Origin: Micromonospora sediminimaris | Lineage (GTDB): Bacteria > Actinomycetota > Actinomycetes > Mycobacteriales > Micromonosporaceae | Direction of reading: 5' to 3' | Assembly (NCBI GenBank): GCA_900112325.1 | Contig: FOLJ01000020.1 | Span: forward strand, 87,015 to 151,014 | Length of the DNA: 64,000 nucleotides | In this document: piece after piece, positions 52,064 through 60,406 of the stretch | Layout of the letters: the number at the start of each line of letters is the position of its first letter | How positions within the stretch are numbered: position 1 is the stretch's first letter | The notes under the pieces: generated by a model | The model's database searches: none | What the model was told of the DNA's origin: nothing | The model's input: only the letters and a program-made list of their open reading frames with translations | Made by a program: the position numbers and the translations under genes

Positions 52064-52933
52064 TCAGCTGCCGATGCCGTCCAACGCGGCGACGTCCTCG
52101 GCGGACAGCGAGAGCCCCGCCCCGACGACGTTCTCGCGCAGGTGCGCCACCTTCGAGGTACCGGGAATCAGCAGGATGTTCGGTGAGCGCTGCAACAGCC
52201 AGGCGAGCGCGACGGACATCGGTGTCGAGCCCAACCGGGCGGCGACGGCCGAGAGCGCCTCGGACTGCACCGGCGAGAAGCCACCGAGCGGGAAGAACGG
52301 CACGTAGGCGATGCCATCGGCGGCGAGTTGCTCGACGAGGTCGTCGTCGTGGCGGTGGGCGAGGTTGTACAGATTCTGCACGCACACCACTGGGGCGACC
52401 ACCCGGGCCTCGGCGACCTGCTCCGCGGTGACGTTGCTGACGCCGAGGTGACGGATCAGGCCCTCCTGCTGGAGCGCGGCGAGCGTCTCGAACGCCTCGG
52501 TGATCGAGCCGGGCTGGGGACCTTCCGCGTCGCCCATCCGCATGTTGACCAGATCGAGGGTGTCGACCCCGAGGGAGCGCAGGTTCTCGTGGACCTGCCT
52601 GCGCAGCTCCTCGGGTCGACGGGCCGTCGGCCAGCCGCCCTGTGCGTCGCGGTTCGCCCCCACCTTGGTGGCGATGAGCAGCGACTCGGGATAGGGGTGC
52701 AGTGCTTCGCGGATCAGCTCGTTGGTGACGTGTGGCCCGTAGGCGTCGCTAGTGTCGATGTGGGTGATTCCCCAGTCGACGGCTTCGCGCAGCACGGCCA
52801 GGGCGCCGTCGCGGTCGGCGGGTGGCCCCATCACCCAAGGGCCGGCGAGTTGCATGGCTCCGTACCCGAAACGGGTGACGGTCCGATCGCCGAGTGGCCA
52901 GGTGCCGCCGGGAAGAGAAAGAGGAGTGCTCAT
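52064..52933 (-). CDS. Aldo/keto reductase (pyridoxal-reductase/YdbC-like subgroup)
   Basis: 289 residues, TIM barrel. GYGAMQLAG and THIDTSDAYGP hold the catalytic Asp and Tyr, LLIATKVGAN the Lys. The usual catalytic His position reads DLVNMRMGD (Met-Arg-Met), as in the YdbC-like subgroup which lacks that His. NADPH-binding tail: VVAPVVCVQNLYNLAHRHDD and NILLIPGTSKVAHLRENV. Divergent from an HxlR regulator, which probably controls it. Confidence 0.9.
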   Translation of the reverse strand: MSTPLSLPGGTWPLGDRTVTRFGYGAMQLAGPWVMGPPADRDGALAVLREAVDWGITHIDTSDAYGPHVTNELIREALHPYPESLLIATKVGANRDAQGGWPTARRPEELRRQVHENLRSLGVDTLDLVNMRMGDAEGPQPGSITEAFETLAALQQEGLIRHLGVSNVTAEQVAEARVVAPVVCVQNLYNLAHRHDDDLVEQLAADGIAYVPFFPLGGFSPVQSEALSAVAARLGSTPMSVALAWLLQRSPNILLIPGTSKVAHLRENVVGAGLSLSAEDVAALDGIGS

Positions 52934-52998
52934 CGTGTCGCTTCCGTCGCTGGTGAGAGAGGGCGCGTTTCGCTTGCCTGCATAATTCTTGGAGAGCC

Positions 52999-53030
52999 AC
53001 TTTCCATCGGGAAGTAGGCACTTCAAGGTG
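52999..53030. promoter_or_regulatory. HxlR-type operator candidates
   Basis: In the 128-bp gap between the AKR (-) and HxlR (+) genes, ACTTTCC-ATC-GGGAAGT (52999-53015) is a 6-of-7 inverted repeat and GAAGT-AGGC-ACTTC (53011-53024) overlaps it as a perfect 5-bp repeat. Overlapping palindromes centred upstream of both genes fit a shared, redox- or electrophile-sensing HxlR site (inference). Confidence 0.4.
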
Positions 53031-53061
53031 CGTAACGCCCCAGCGGCGAGAGGGACGGTAA

Positions 53062-53493
53062 GTGACCACGATGAGGGCAGCCCAGCGGCAGGCGCAGGCC
53101 AAAGCGGAATACAACGCGTTCCTCGCAGCCTGCCCCAGCCGCCAGTTGCTCGACCGGATCTCGGACAAGTGGGTCGTGCTGATCCTGTGCGCGTTGGGCG
53201 GTGACGCGGCTCCGCAGGGTCCGGGTGCGCCGAGAGCGATGCGCTACTCCGAGCTTGCCCGCCTGCTGGCCGGAGTCAGTCAGAAGATGCTGACCCAGAC
53301 CCTGCGTTCGCTGGAGCGTGACGGACTGCTCACCCGTACCGTGACGCCCACCGTCCCGGTCACCGTCACCTACGAGCTGACCGACCTCGGTCTCTCGCTC
53401 CACCGCACCGCACGGGAGATCAGGTACTGGGCTCAGGCCCACATGGGCGAGGTTCTCGCGCACCGCGACGACTACGACGCAGCCACCTCATGA
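53062..53493 (+). CDS. HxlR-family winged-helix regulator
   Basis: 143 residues. CPSRQLLDRISDKWVVLILC is the hallmark (Cys before helix 1), then MRYSELARLLAGVSQKMLTQ, LRSLERDGLLTRTVTPTVPV and VTYELTDLGLSL. The conserved Cys in AACPSRQL can be a redox/electrophile sensor, as in Bacillus HypR/YodB. GTG start. The divergent aldo/keto reductase is the likely target, forming a carbonyl-stress response unit. Confidence 0.92.
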   Translation: MTTMRAAQRQAQAKAEYNAFLAACPSRQLLDRISDKWVVLILCALGGDAAPQGPGAPRAMRYSELARLLAGVSQKMLTQTLRSLERDGLLTRTVTPTVPVTVTYELTDLGLSLHRTAREIRYWAQAHMGEVLAHRDDYDAATS

Positions 53494-53521
53494 CGCGATC
53501 GTGTCCGCCGCCCAGCCATGA

Positions 53522-54430
53522 TCAATCGCGCTGCTGGATCTGACCGCGAATTGTCACGAACTCGGCCTGGGCGTCGGCACGGGACGAGAAGAACATCACG
53601 ATCAGACCCACGCTGCCCCGGTCGGCCCAGGTGCACACGCCCAGCGGCACGTCCTCGGTCAGGCCGTCGCCGCAGCTGGCCTCGCCGCCGAGCGGACCTG
53701 GATCGACCGAGGTCATGTTGCTGAGGCCCAGGTCGGCGGAGAGGCCCTGGACCGCCGCGTCGAGTTCCTGCTTCGGGTCGGACATCAGGCCGGACGCGCC
53801 TGCGATCATGACGAGGTCCTCGCCGGCCGGGTCACCGTAGAAGGCGCCCACCGCGCTGGTCTCGTTGCTCACCGTCGAGCGGATGTCGCGAACCATGTCG
53901 TCGGCCGCCTGCTGCAACTCCGGGTCCGTGTTCTTGGGTCGCCCGGCCAGGGTGGCCGGGGCCACCATCCGGGTCCGGGTCGCGTCCACGGCCTCGCTGA
54001 CGTCGTCCTTGACCGCGAACCAGACGGCAGTGCCGCCACCGCCGCAGAGCACCAGCAGGACCGCGAGGACGATCAGCACGATCATCCAGATCCGGAACTT
54101 CTTCTTCGGCGGACCGACCGGCCCTGCACCAACCGGCCCTGCATCGGCGAGCCCCGGAGCAGCGAATCCTGGACCGGCCGGCCCCGGGCCGGGGAAACCT
54201 GAACCGGTTGGGTACGGCTGGCCGGGTGGTGGGTAGGCGCCGGGTGGCGGGTAGGCGCCGGGTGCCGGTTGGCCGGGTTGCTGCGGCGGCAGCGGTTGGG
54301 CACCGGCCGACGGGTACGGCACCTGGCCCGGCTGAGGGTACGGCCCCGGGACCGGGTTCGGGTACGTGCCCTGGGGCGGGTACGGACCGGCGGGCGGCGG
54401 GTTCTGGTGCTCATCCGAGGGGTGGGACAT
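53522..54430 (-). CDS. Proline-rich single-pass membrane protein, uncharacterised
   Basis: 302 residues. About 105 residues of Pro/Gly/Tyr-rich repeats (motifs such as PPPGAYPPPGQPYPTG) at the N-terminus, a basic stop KKKFR, one transmembrane helix (IWMIVLIVLAVLLVLCGGGG), then an extracytoplasmic domain of about 170 residues with two cysteines (ASCGDGLTED, GVCTWADRG). The topology is common for actinobacterial envelope proteins whose Pro-rich cytosolic tail recruits partners. Function unknown. Confidence 0.75.
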   Translation of the reverse strand: MSHPSDEHQNPPPAGPYPPQGTYPNPVPGPYPQPGQVPYPSAGAQPLPPQQPGQPAPGAYPPPGAYPPPGQPYPTGSGFPGPGPAGPGFAAPGLADAGPVGAGPVGPPKKKFRIWMIVLIVLAVLLVLCGGGGTAVWFAVKDDVSEAVDATRTRMVAPATLAGRPKNTDPELQQAADDMVRDIRSTVSNETSAVGAFYGDPAGEDLVMIAGASGLMSDPKQELDAAVQGLSADLGLSNMTSVDPGPLGGEASCGDGLTEDVPLGVCTWADRGSVGLIVMFFSSRADAQAEFVTIRGQIQQRD

Positions 54431-54512
54431 GCGGTCAGCTCCTGGGTTCGGGTGGACCGGTCATCGTAGCCAGGTGGTTCATCCGCACCCGCAGCACCAC
54501 GAGAAAGCGATT

Positions 54513-54545
54513 CGCGGTGGCCACCCTCGTCGGGTGACCACCGCG
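54513..54545 (-). terminator. Hairpin after fadB
   Basis: CGCGGTGGCCACCC (54513-54526) and GGGTGACCACCGCG (54532-54545) pair at 13 of 14 positions, 5-nt loop, 22 nt past the fadB stop. Confidence 0.65.
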
Positions 54546-54566
54546 ACCGGTGTCGTTCGTCGCCGC

Positions 54567-56636
54567 TCAGCCGGCCAGGCTGGCCGCGCCGCGTGGCAGG
54601 AATCGCTTACCGGTGACCCGCTCGCTGGTGCCGGTCCGGTCCAGGTACGGCGTGACGCCACCCAGGTGGAACGGCCAACCGGCACCAAGGATCATGCACA
54701 GGTCGATGTCCTGCGCCTCGGCGACGACGCCCTCGTCCAGCATCAGCCGGATCTCCTGCGCCAGCGCGTCCAGCGCGTTCTGGCGTACCTGCTCCTCGGT
54801 GAGTGGCTGGTCGCCGACCACCAGCAGCTTCGCCACCTCGGTGTTGATCTCGTCGTCGACGACGATCGGCTGACCGGAGTCGGCGATCCGCTTGAGGTTC
54901 TCACTCACCCCGAACCGGTCCGGGAACGCCGCGTGCAGGGTGCCGCCCACGTGGTACGCGACGGCCGGCCCGACCAGCTGGAGCAGCGCGAGCGGGCGCA
55001 TCGGCAGACCCAGCGGATCCAGTGCCCGGTTCGCCACCTCCAGCGGGGTGCCGGCGTCGACGGCGGCGAACACGGTGCCCAGGAAACGGGTGAGCAGCCG
55101 GTTGACCACGAATGCCGGGGCATCCTTCACCAGCACACTCGACTTCTTCAGCTGCTTGCCGACCGCGAACGCGGTGGCCAGGGTGGCGTCGTCGGTCCGC
55201 TCGCCCCGGACGATCTCCAGCAGCGGCAGCACCGCGACCGGGTTGAAGAAGTGGAAGCCGACCACCCGTTCCGGGTGCTCCAGCTCCGCAGCCATTTCAG
55301 TGATCGACAACGACGAGGTGTTTGTGGCGAGCACCGCCTCCGGCTTGACGATCTTCTCCAGTTCGGCCCAGACCTGCTTCTTGACGTTCAGGTCCTCGAA
55401 GACCGCCTCGATGACGAAGTCGGCGTCGGCGAAGACGGACTTGTCGACCGAGCCGGACACCAGGCCGTACAGCTTCGCGGCCGTGCCCTTGTCCATCCGG
55501 CCCTTGCTTACCGCCTTCTCGATCTGGGTGTGCACGTAGCCCACACCCTTGTCGACCCGGGCCTGGTCCAGGTCGGTCAGGACGACCGGCACCTGGAGGC
55601 GGCGGGCGAACAGCAGCGCCAACTGGCTGGCCATCAGGCCGGCGCCGACGATGCCGACCTTGGTAACCGGACGGGCGAGGCCCTTGTCCGGCGCGCCGGC
55701 CGGCCGCTTGGCCCGTCGCTGCACCAGGTCGAAGGCGTACAGGCCGCTGCGCAGTTCCTCGGAGAAGACCAGGTCGGCGAGGGCCTCGTCCTCCGCGGCG
55801 GTGCCGGCGGCGAAGTCGGCGTCCTTCGCCGTCTCCAGCAGGTCGAGTGCCTTGTACGCGGCCGGGACCGCGCCGTGCAACCGCTGGTCCAGCGTCTGCC
55901 GGGCGAAGTAGAGCACGCCGGCCCACATGTCCTTGTCGACCTCGGGCCGGGTGACGGTGACCTCGCCCCGGACGACCCCCGCGGCCCACTCCAGGGACCG
56001 CTCCAGGAAGTCTGCCGGCTCCAGCAGCACGTCCGCGATGCCCAGCTCGGCGGCCTGCTTCGGCTTGAGCATCTTGTTCTGCATCAGCGGATTCTGGATG
56101 ATCACCTGAGTGGCGGCGGGGATGCCGATCAGGTTCGGCAGCAGTTGGGTACCGCCCCAGCCCGGGATCAGTCCGAGCGAGACCTCCGGCAGCGCCAGGG
56201 CCGTCGCGCCGCCGGACAGGGTCCGGTAGTGGCAGTGCAGGGCCAGCTCAAGGCCGCCGCCCATCGCCGCGCCGTTGACGAAGGCGAAGGTCGGTACGGA
56301 GCTGTCCTTCAGCCGGGCGAAGACCCGGTGACCCAGCCGGCCGATCTCCAGCGCCTGCTCGCGGTCCGCGAGCTGCGGCAAACCCGTGATGTCCGCGCCG
56401 ACGCAGAAGATGTACGGCTTTCCGGTGACCGCGATGAACGCCGGGTCGGCCGCCAGCGCGGCGCTGATCGCCTCGTCCAGGCTGGTCAGGCCGCCGGGGC
56501 CGAAGGTGTTCGGCTTGGTGTGGTCGAATCCGTTGTCGAGGGTGATCAGGGCGGCCGGCCGGTCCAGCCCCGGTACGTTCACCTGCCGCAGCAGCGCCCT
56601 GGTGACGACCTCGTTCGGTGCGGCGAGCGCGCTCAC
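54567..56636 (-). CDS. fadB: Fatty acid oxidation multifunctional alpha subunit (enoyl-CoA hydratase / 3-hydroxyacyl-CoA dehydrogenase)
   Basis: 689 residues. Hydratase half: AFVNGAAMGGGLELALHCHY and SLGLIPGWGGTQLLPNLIGI. Dehydrogenase half: VGIVGAGLMASQLALLFARR (NAD site), VVGFHFFNPVAVLPLLEIVR (catalytic His/Asn region) and a C-terminal domain to residue 689. Starts with GTG overlapping the thiolase stop (GTGA, 56633-56636), so alpha and beta subunits are co-translated in an fadA-fadB operon. Performs steps 2 and 3 of fatty acid beta-oxidation. Confidence 0.96.
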   Translation of the reverse strand: MSALAAPNEVVTRALLRQVNVPGLDRPAALITLDNGFDHTKPNTFGPGGLTSLDEAISAALAADPAFIAVTGKPYIFCVGADITGLPQLADREQALEIGRLGHRVFARLKDSSVPTFAFVNGAAMGGGLELALHCHYRTLSGGATALALPEVSLGLIPGWGGTQLLPNLIGIPAATQVIIQNPLMQNKMLKPKQAAELGIADVLLEPADFLERSLEWAAGVVRGEVTVTRPEVDKDMWAGVLYFARQTLDQRLHGAVPAAYKALDLLETAKDADFAAGTAAEDEALADLVFSEELRSGLYAFDLVQRRAKRPAGAPDKGLARPVTKVGIVGAGLMASQLALLFARRLQVPVVLTDLDQARVDKGVGYVHTQIEKAVSKGRMDKGTAAKLYGLVSGSVDKSVFADADFVIEAVFEDLNVKKQVWAELEKIVKPEAVLATNTSSLSITEMAAELEHPERVVGFHFFNPVAVLPLLEIVRGERTDDATLATAFAVGKQLKKSSVLVKDAPAFVVNRLLTRFLGTVFAAVDAGTPLEVANRALDPLGLPMRPLALLQLVGPAVAYHVGGTLHAAFPDRFGVSENLKRIADSGQPIVVDDEINTEVAKLLVVGDQPLTEEQVRQNALDALAQEIRLMLDEGVVAEAQDIDLCMILGAGWPFHLGGVTPYLDRTGTSERVTGKRFLPRGAASLAG

Positions 56637-57826
56637 TTGTCTCCCTCCCAGTGCGGGTTCTCCCAGATGACCGTGCCGCCCATGCCGATGCCGATGCACA
56701 TGGCGGTGATGCCGTAGCGGACCTCCGGGTGCTCGGCGAACTGCCGGGCGAGCTGGGTCATCAGCCGTACGCCGGAGGACGCCAGCGGGTGACCGATGGC
56801 GATCGCGCCGCCCCACGGGTTGACCCGCGGGTCGTCGTCGGCGATGCCGAAGTGGTCGAGGAAGGCCAGCACCTGCACGGCGAACGCCTCGTTCAGCTCG
56901 AACAGGCCGATGTCGTCGATGGTCAGACCGGCGATGCGCAGCGCCTTCTCGGTCGACGGGATCGGGCCGACACCCATCACCTCCGGCTCGACGCCGACGA
57001 AGCCGTACGACACCAGCCGCATCGCGACCGGCAGGCCCAGCTCGCGGGCGGTGGCCTCGTCGGCGAGCAGGCTGGCGGTGGCGCCGTCGTTGAGACCGGC
57101 GGCGTTGCCCGCGGTGACCTTGCCGTGCGGGCGGAACGGGGTCTTGAGGGTGGCGAGCTTCTCCATCGAGGTGTCCCGGGGCGCCTCGTCCACAGTGGCC
57201 AGGCCCCAGCCGTTCTCCTCGTCGCGGATCGCCACCGGCACCAGGTCGTCCTGGAGCTTGCCGTTGGCGTACGCCTTCGCGGTCTTCTGCTGGGAGGCGA
57301 GGGCGAAGGCGTCGGTGCGCTGCTTGGTGATGTGCGGGACCCGGTCGTGCAGGTTCTCCGCGGTGGCGCCCATCACCAGCGCGGACGGGTCGACCAGCTT
57401 CTCGGCGATGATGCGCGGGTTCGGGTCGACGCCCTCACCCATCGGGTGGCGGCCCATGTGCTCGACACCGCCGGCGATCGCGATGTCGTAGGCGCCCATG
57501 GCGATGCCGCCGGCGACGGTGGTCACGGCGGTCATCGCCCCGGCACACATCCGGTCGATGGCGAAACCCGGCACGGTCTTGGGCAGCCCCGCCAGCAGCG
57601 CGGCGGTGCGACCGATGGTCAGGCCCTGGTCGCCGATCTGGGTGGTGGCGGCGATCGCGACTTCCTCGACCCGCTCCGGCGGCAGTTGGGGGTTACGGCG
57701 CAGCAGTTCGCGGATGCAGCGGATCACCAGGTCGTCGGCGCGGGTGTTGGCGTACATGCCACCCGCCTTGCCGAAGGGGGTGCGGACGCCGTCGACGAAG
57801 ACGACATCCCGGACTTCACGGGGCAC
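56633..57826 (-). CDS. fadA: Acetyl-CoA acyltransferase (3-ketoacyl-CoA thiolase)
   Basis: 397 residues. Nucleophilic Cys in IDRMCAGAMTAVTTVAGG, NEAFAVQVLAFLDHF, GGAIAIGHPLASSGVRLMTQ and the C-terminal CIGIGMGGTVIWEN. Catalyses the thiolytic last step of beta-oxidation. GTG at 57826 follows AGGAGG. First gene of the fadA-fadB operon. Upstream of it (57827-58199) lies a repeat-rich non-coding gap rather than a gene. Confidence 0.96.
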   Translation of the reverse strand: MPREVRDVVFVDGVRTPFGKAGGMYANTRADDLVIRCIRELLRRNPQLPPERVEEVAIAATTQIGDQGLTIGRTAALLAGLPKTVPGFAIDRMCAGAMTAVTTVAGGIAMGAYDIAIAGGVEHMGRHPMGEGVDPNPRIIAEKLVDPSALVMGATAENLHDRVPHITKQRTDAFALASQQKTAKAYANGKLQDDLVPVAIRDEENGWGLATVDEAPRDTSMEKLATLKTPFRPHGKVTAGNAAGLNDGATASLLADEATARELGLPVAMRLVSYGFVGVEPEVMGVGPIPSTEKALRIAGLTIDDIGLFELNEAFAVQVLAFLDHFGIADDDPRVNPWGGAIAIGHPLASSGVRLMTQLARQFAEHPEVRYGITAMCIGIGMGGTVIWENPHWEGDK

Positions 57827-57966
57827 GATGAGCCTCCTATTCGACCACGATCCGGTCGTCCGCGCGGTAACCGACGTGACGGACCGGACGAAGGTCGCCA
57901 GCACTGGCGTTTCCCCGATGCTACTCGCCAGTAATAAGCCCCGCGCCACCTCCCCCTGTAACCCAC

Positions 57967-58199
57967 CCCACACCCCACCCCACCCCACCCCACCCCACCC
58001 CACCCCGCCCACGCCCACGCCCACGCCCACGCCCGCGCGCCCTGCGCCCGCGCGCCCTGCGGTGATCAAGAAGTTTGCGTCAGCCGCCCGGCGTGTCGCC
58101 GACCCAAACTTCTTGATCACCGGGGCGGGGCGGGGCGGGTGGGCGCGGGGGTGGGGGTGGGGGCGGGGCGGGGCGGGTGGGCGCGGGGGTGGGTGGGGG
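57967..58199. repeat. C-rich and G-rich low-complexity tracts around palindromic element 3
   Basis: The left side carries six or more ACCCC pentamers (about 57971-58006) and four CCCACG hexamers, then GCGCCC repeats. The right side is G-rich, with two exact 34-bp copies beginning GGGGCGGGGCGGGG (58122-58155 and 58160-58193). Because left is C-rich and right G-rich, the whole 230 bp can fold back on itself. It occupies most of the 373-bp fadA-rnd gap; no gene seen. Confidence 0.7.
58061..58121. repeat. Palindromic hairpin element, copy 3
   Basis: GGTGATCAAGAAGTTTG (58061-58077) and CAAACTTCTTGATCACC (58105-58121) are perfect 17-bp complements, 27-nt loop. The core TGATCAAGAAGTTTG is shared with copy 1 at 18731. 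It lies 79 bp beyond the RNase D stop. Confidence 0.8.
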
Positions 58200-59525
58200 T
58201 CAGGGGGTGGGGGTGGGGGGTAGGGCTTGGGCGAGGTCGGGGAGGAGGAGGGTGATCTGCCATTCGCGGGCGTGGTGGGCGCGCAGGGCCTCGGCGACGG
58301 TGGCTTCGGTGATCTCCTCGGGCGGCTGCCAGGCGACCCGACGGATGGTGTCGGGCGAGATCAGGTTCTCCGGGGGCAGGTTGTGCTCGCCGGCCACCCG
58401 CAACACCACCTCACGGCAGCGGCTCAACCGGGCGGCGGCAGCCGGATCCCGTTCCGCCCAGCGATGCGGCGGAGGTGGCCCTTCCACCGTCGGCGTCACC
58501 GGCAGGGCGTCGTCCGGCAACTGCCGGGCGTCGTCGAGCGCCGCCAGCCAGGTACGTGCCAACCGCCGCACCGAGCGACCACCGAAGCCGGGCAGCGTGA
58601 GCAGTGTCTTCTCGTCCCTCGGGTCCAGCTCCGCCGCCGCGACGATGGCCGAGTCGGGCAGTACGCGGCCCGGCGCCGTGTCCCGCCGGGCGGCGATCTG
58701 GTCCCGGGCGTACCACAGGGACCGGACCCGGGCCTGTGCCCGCGCGCCCCGGACCCGGTGGATCCCGGAGGTGCGTCGCCACGGTTCGGCGCGGACCCGG
58801 GGCGGTCGGCTGCCGTTCAGCACGAGCGCGGCGAACTCCTCCGCCGCCCACTCGGATTTGCCCTGCCGGGCCAACTCCGCGTCGAGTGCGTCGCGCAGGT
58901 CGGTCAGCAGCTCGACGTCCAGGGCGGCATAGGTCAGCCAGGACTCGGGCAGTGGCCGGCTCGACCAGTCCGCTGCGGAGTGGTGCTTCTCCAGGCTGAA
59001 TCCGAGTAGCTGCTCGGTGAGCGCGGCGAGCCCCACCCGCTCGAAGCCGGCCAGCCGCGCCGCCAACTCGGTGTCGAACAACCGGCGTGGCCGCAGCCCC
59101 AGCTCCGCCAGGCAGGGCAGATCCTGGTTCGCCGCGTGCAGCACCCACTCCGTTTCGGCGATAACGGCGTCCAGGGCGCTGAGGTCGGGCAGCGGCAGTG
59201 GGTCGATCAGTACGGTGCCGGCACCGGCGCGACGCAGCTGCACGAGGTAGGCGCGTTGGCTGTACCGGTAGCCGGAGGCACGTTCGGCGTCCAGGGCCAC
59301 TGGCCCGGCACCGCTGGCGAACCGCGCCACGACCTCGGCGAGCTGCTCCGGGGCGGCGACGGGCTCGGGGGTGCCCTCGCGGGGTGCGGTCAGCGGCACG
59401 GACTGGCCGCCGGTGGGCTCGGACCCCGCGTCCGAGGGCTCCGACCTCGCCGATGGCGGGTGCTGCGTGTCGTTTCCCGTACGGCTTGCGGCGGCCCGAC
59501 GGCTCAGGGGTGGTTCGTCGGTCAC
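58200..59525 (-). CDS. rnd: Ribonuclease D family 3'-5' exonuclease with HRDC domain
   Basis: 441 residues. DEDD exonuclease motifs: VALDAERASGYRYSQRAYLV (DxE), LHAANQDLPCLAELGLRPRR, and YAALDVELLTDLRDAL. A C-terminal HRDC region includes LPGFGGRSVRRLARTWLAAL. The N-terminal about 55 residues are low complexity. RNase D trims tRNA and other structured RNA 3' ends. The same rnd-DUF3000-hemE order is known from mycobacteria (recalled). Confidence 0.9.
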   Translation of the reverse strand: MTDEPPLSRRAAASRTGNDTQHPPSARSEPSDAGSEPTGGQSVPLTAPREGTPEPVAAPEQLAEVVARFASGAGPVALDAERASGYRYSQRAYLVQLRRAGAGTVLIDPLPLPDLSALDAVIAETEWVLHAANQDLPCLAELGLRPRRLFDTELAARLAGFERVGLAALTEQLLGFSLEKHHSAADWSSRPLPESWLTYAALDVELLTDLRDALDAELARQGKSEWAAEEFAALVLNGSRPPRVRAEPWRRTSGIHRVRGARAQARVRSLWYARDQIAARRDTAPGRVLPDSAIVAAAELDPRDEKTLLTLPGFGGRSVRRLARTWLAALDDARQLPDDALPVTPTVEGPPPPHRWAERDPAAAARLSRCREVVLRVAGEHNLPPENLISPDTIRRVAWQPPEEITEATVAEALRAHHAREWQITLLLPDLAQALPPTPTP

Positions 59526-59686
59526 CTGACAACCCTAGTGCGCGAGTGGATCGAGTGCCGCCACCCGCCCCGCCGCGTGTCGGCCGATGCCGTGCGGCCG
59601 GGAGACGGGGCCCGTGGCGGCCGGGCACAGTGCGGCGGGAAGCACCGGGATCGGAGCGGTGGCGGCGCCACCGGAGTCGGACGGGC

Positions 59687-60259
59687 TCAGCCGGTGGCGG
59701 CCGGGCGGCGCTCCGGCAGGGCGGTGACGCCGGGCGGCGGCAGGCCGGCGGTGGAGGCGAGCAGGGTGCACCAGGCGTCCAGGTGCGCGGCGAGGTCGCC
59801 GCCGGTCGGTGTCCAGGAGGCGCGGATCTCCACGTCGCCGGCCGCGGGTGGGCCGGCCAGCTCACCGAACCGGGTCGACATTGTCTGCGTGATCGTCCCG
59901 CCGATGGCCCGGTACCCCGCGTCCTGGGCGTCGAGGGCGTCGGTGAGCCAGGTCCACCCCACCCCGGGCAGCAGCGGATCGGCGGCCAGATCGACCTCCA
60001 ACTCGGCGGTCACGTAGGTGACCAGCCGCAGGGTGCCCTGCCACGCCTCGTGCCCGGCCGGGTCGTGCAGCAGGATCAGCCGCCCGCTGGCCACCTCGTC
60101 ACCGTCGCGCAGCACCGACGCCGAGAGCGCGAAGGAGTACGGGGCCAGCCGTTGCGGCGCCCCCACTTCTTCCAGCAGGATCTCCGGCCGGGGCGTCGCC
60201 GACCGGAGCCCCGCGACCGCGCGAGCGAACGTGTCGGGAAGCGCGATCGGGGGGCCCAT
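59687..60259 (-). CDS. DUF3000 protein
   Basis: 190 residues, soluble. PPIALPDTFARAVAGLRSAT and RLAPYSFALSASVLRDGDEV are the DUF3000 hallmarks. Divergent from hemE. The 161-bp gap to rnd shows nothing. Function unknown; conserved in actinobacteria beside rnd and hemE. Confidence 0.87.
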   Translation of the reverse strand: MGPPIALPDTFARAVAGLRSATPRPEILLEEVGAPQRLAPYSFALSASVLRDGDEVASGRLILLHDPAGHEAWQGTLRLVTYVTAELEVDLAADPLLPGVGWTWLTDALDAQDAGYRAIGGTITQTMSTRFGELAGPPAAGDVEIRASWTPTGGDLAAHLDAWCTLLASTAGLPPPGVTALPERRPAATG

Positions 60260-60406
60260 GCCCGCAGCCTATTCCGCCGCCCGTTTCCCGCCCGCGAGGC
60301 GCGCCGACGATCACCCGGCGCGTACCACGCCGCCCGTTACCGCGCTACGTCACAAAGGTGGCGGTGGGCGCGGGACGGCGATCGGCCGCGTGGCACGATT
60401 GCCGCG

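Noticed and set aside
57971..58031. Regular CCCCA and CCCACG units as a CRISPR or minisatellite gene region
   Set aside because: Repeat units are 5-6 bp without spacers; it is low-complexity DNA.
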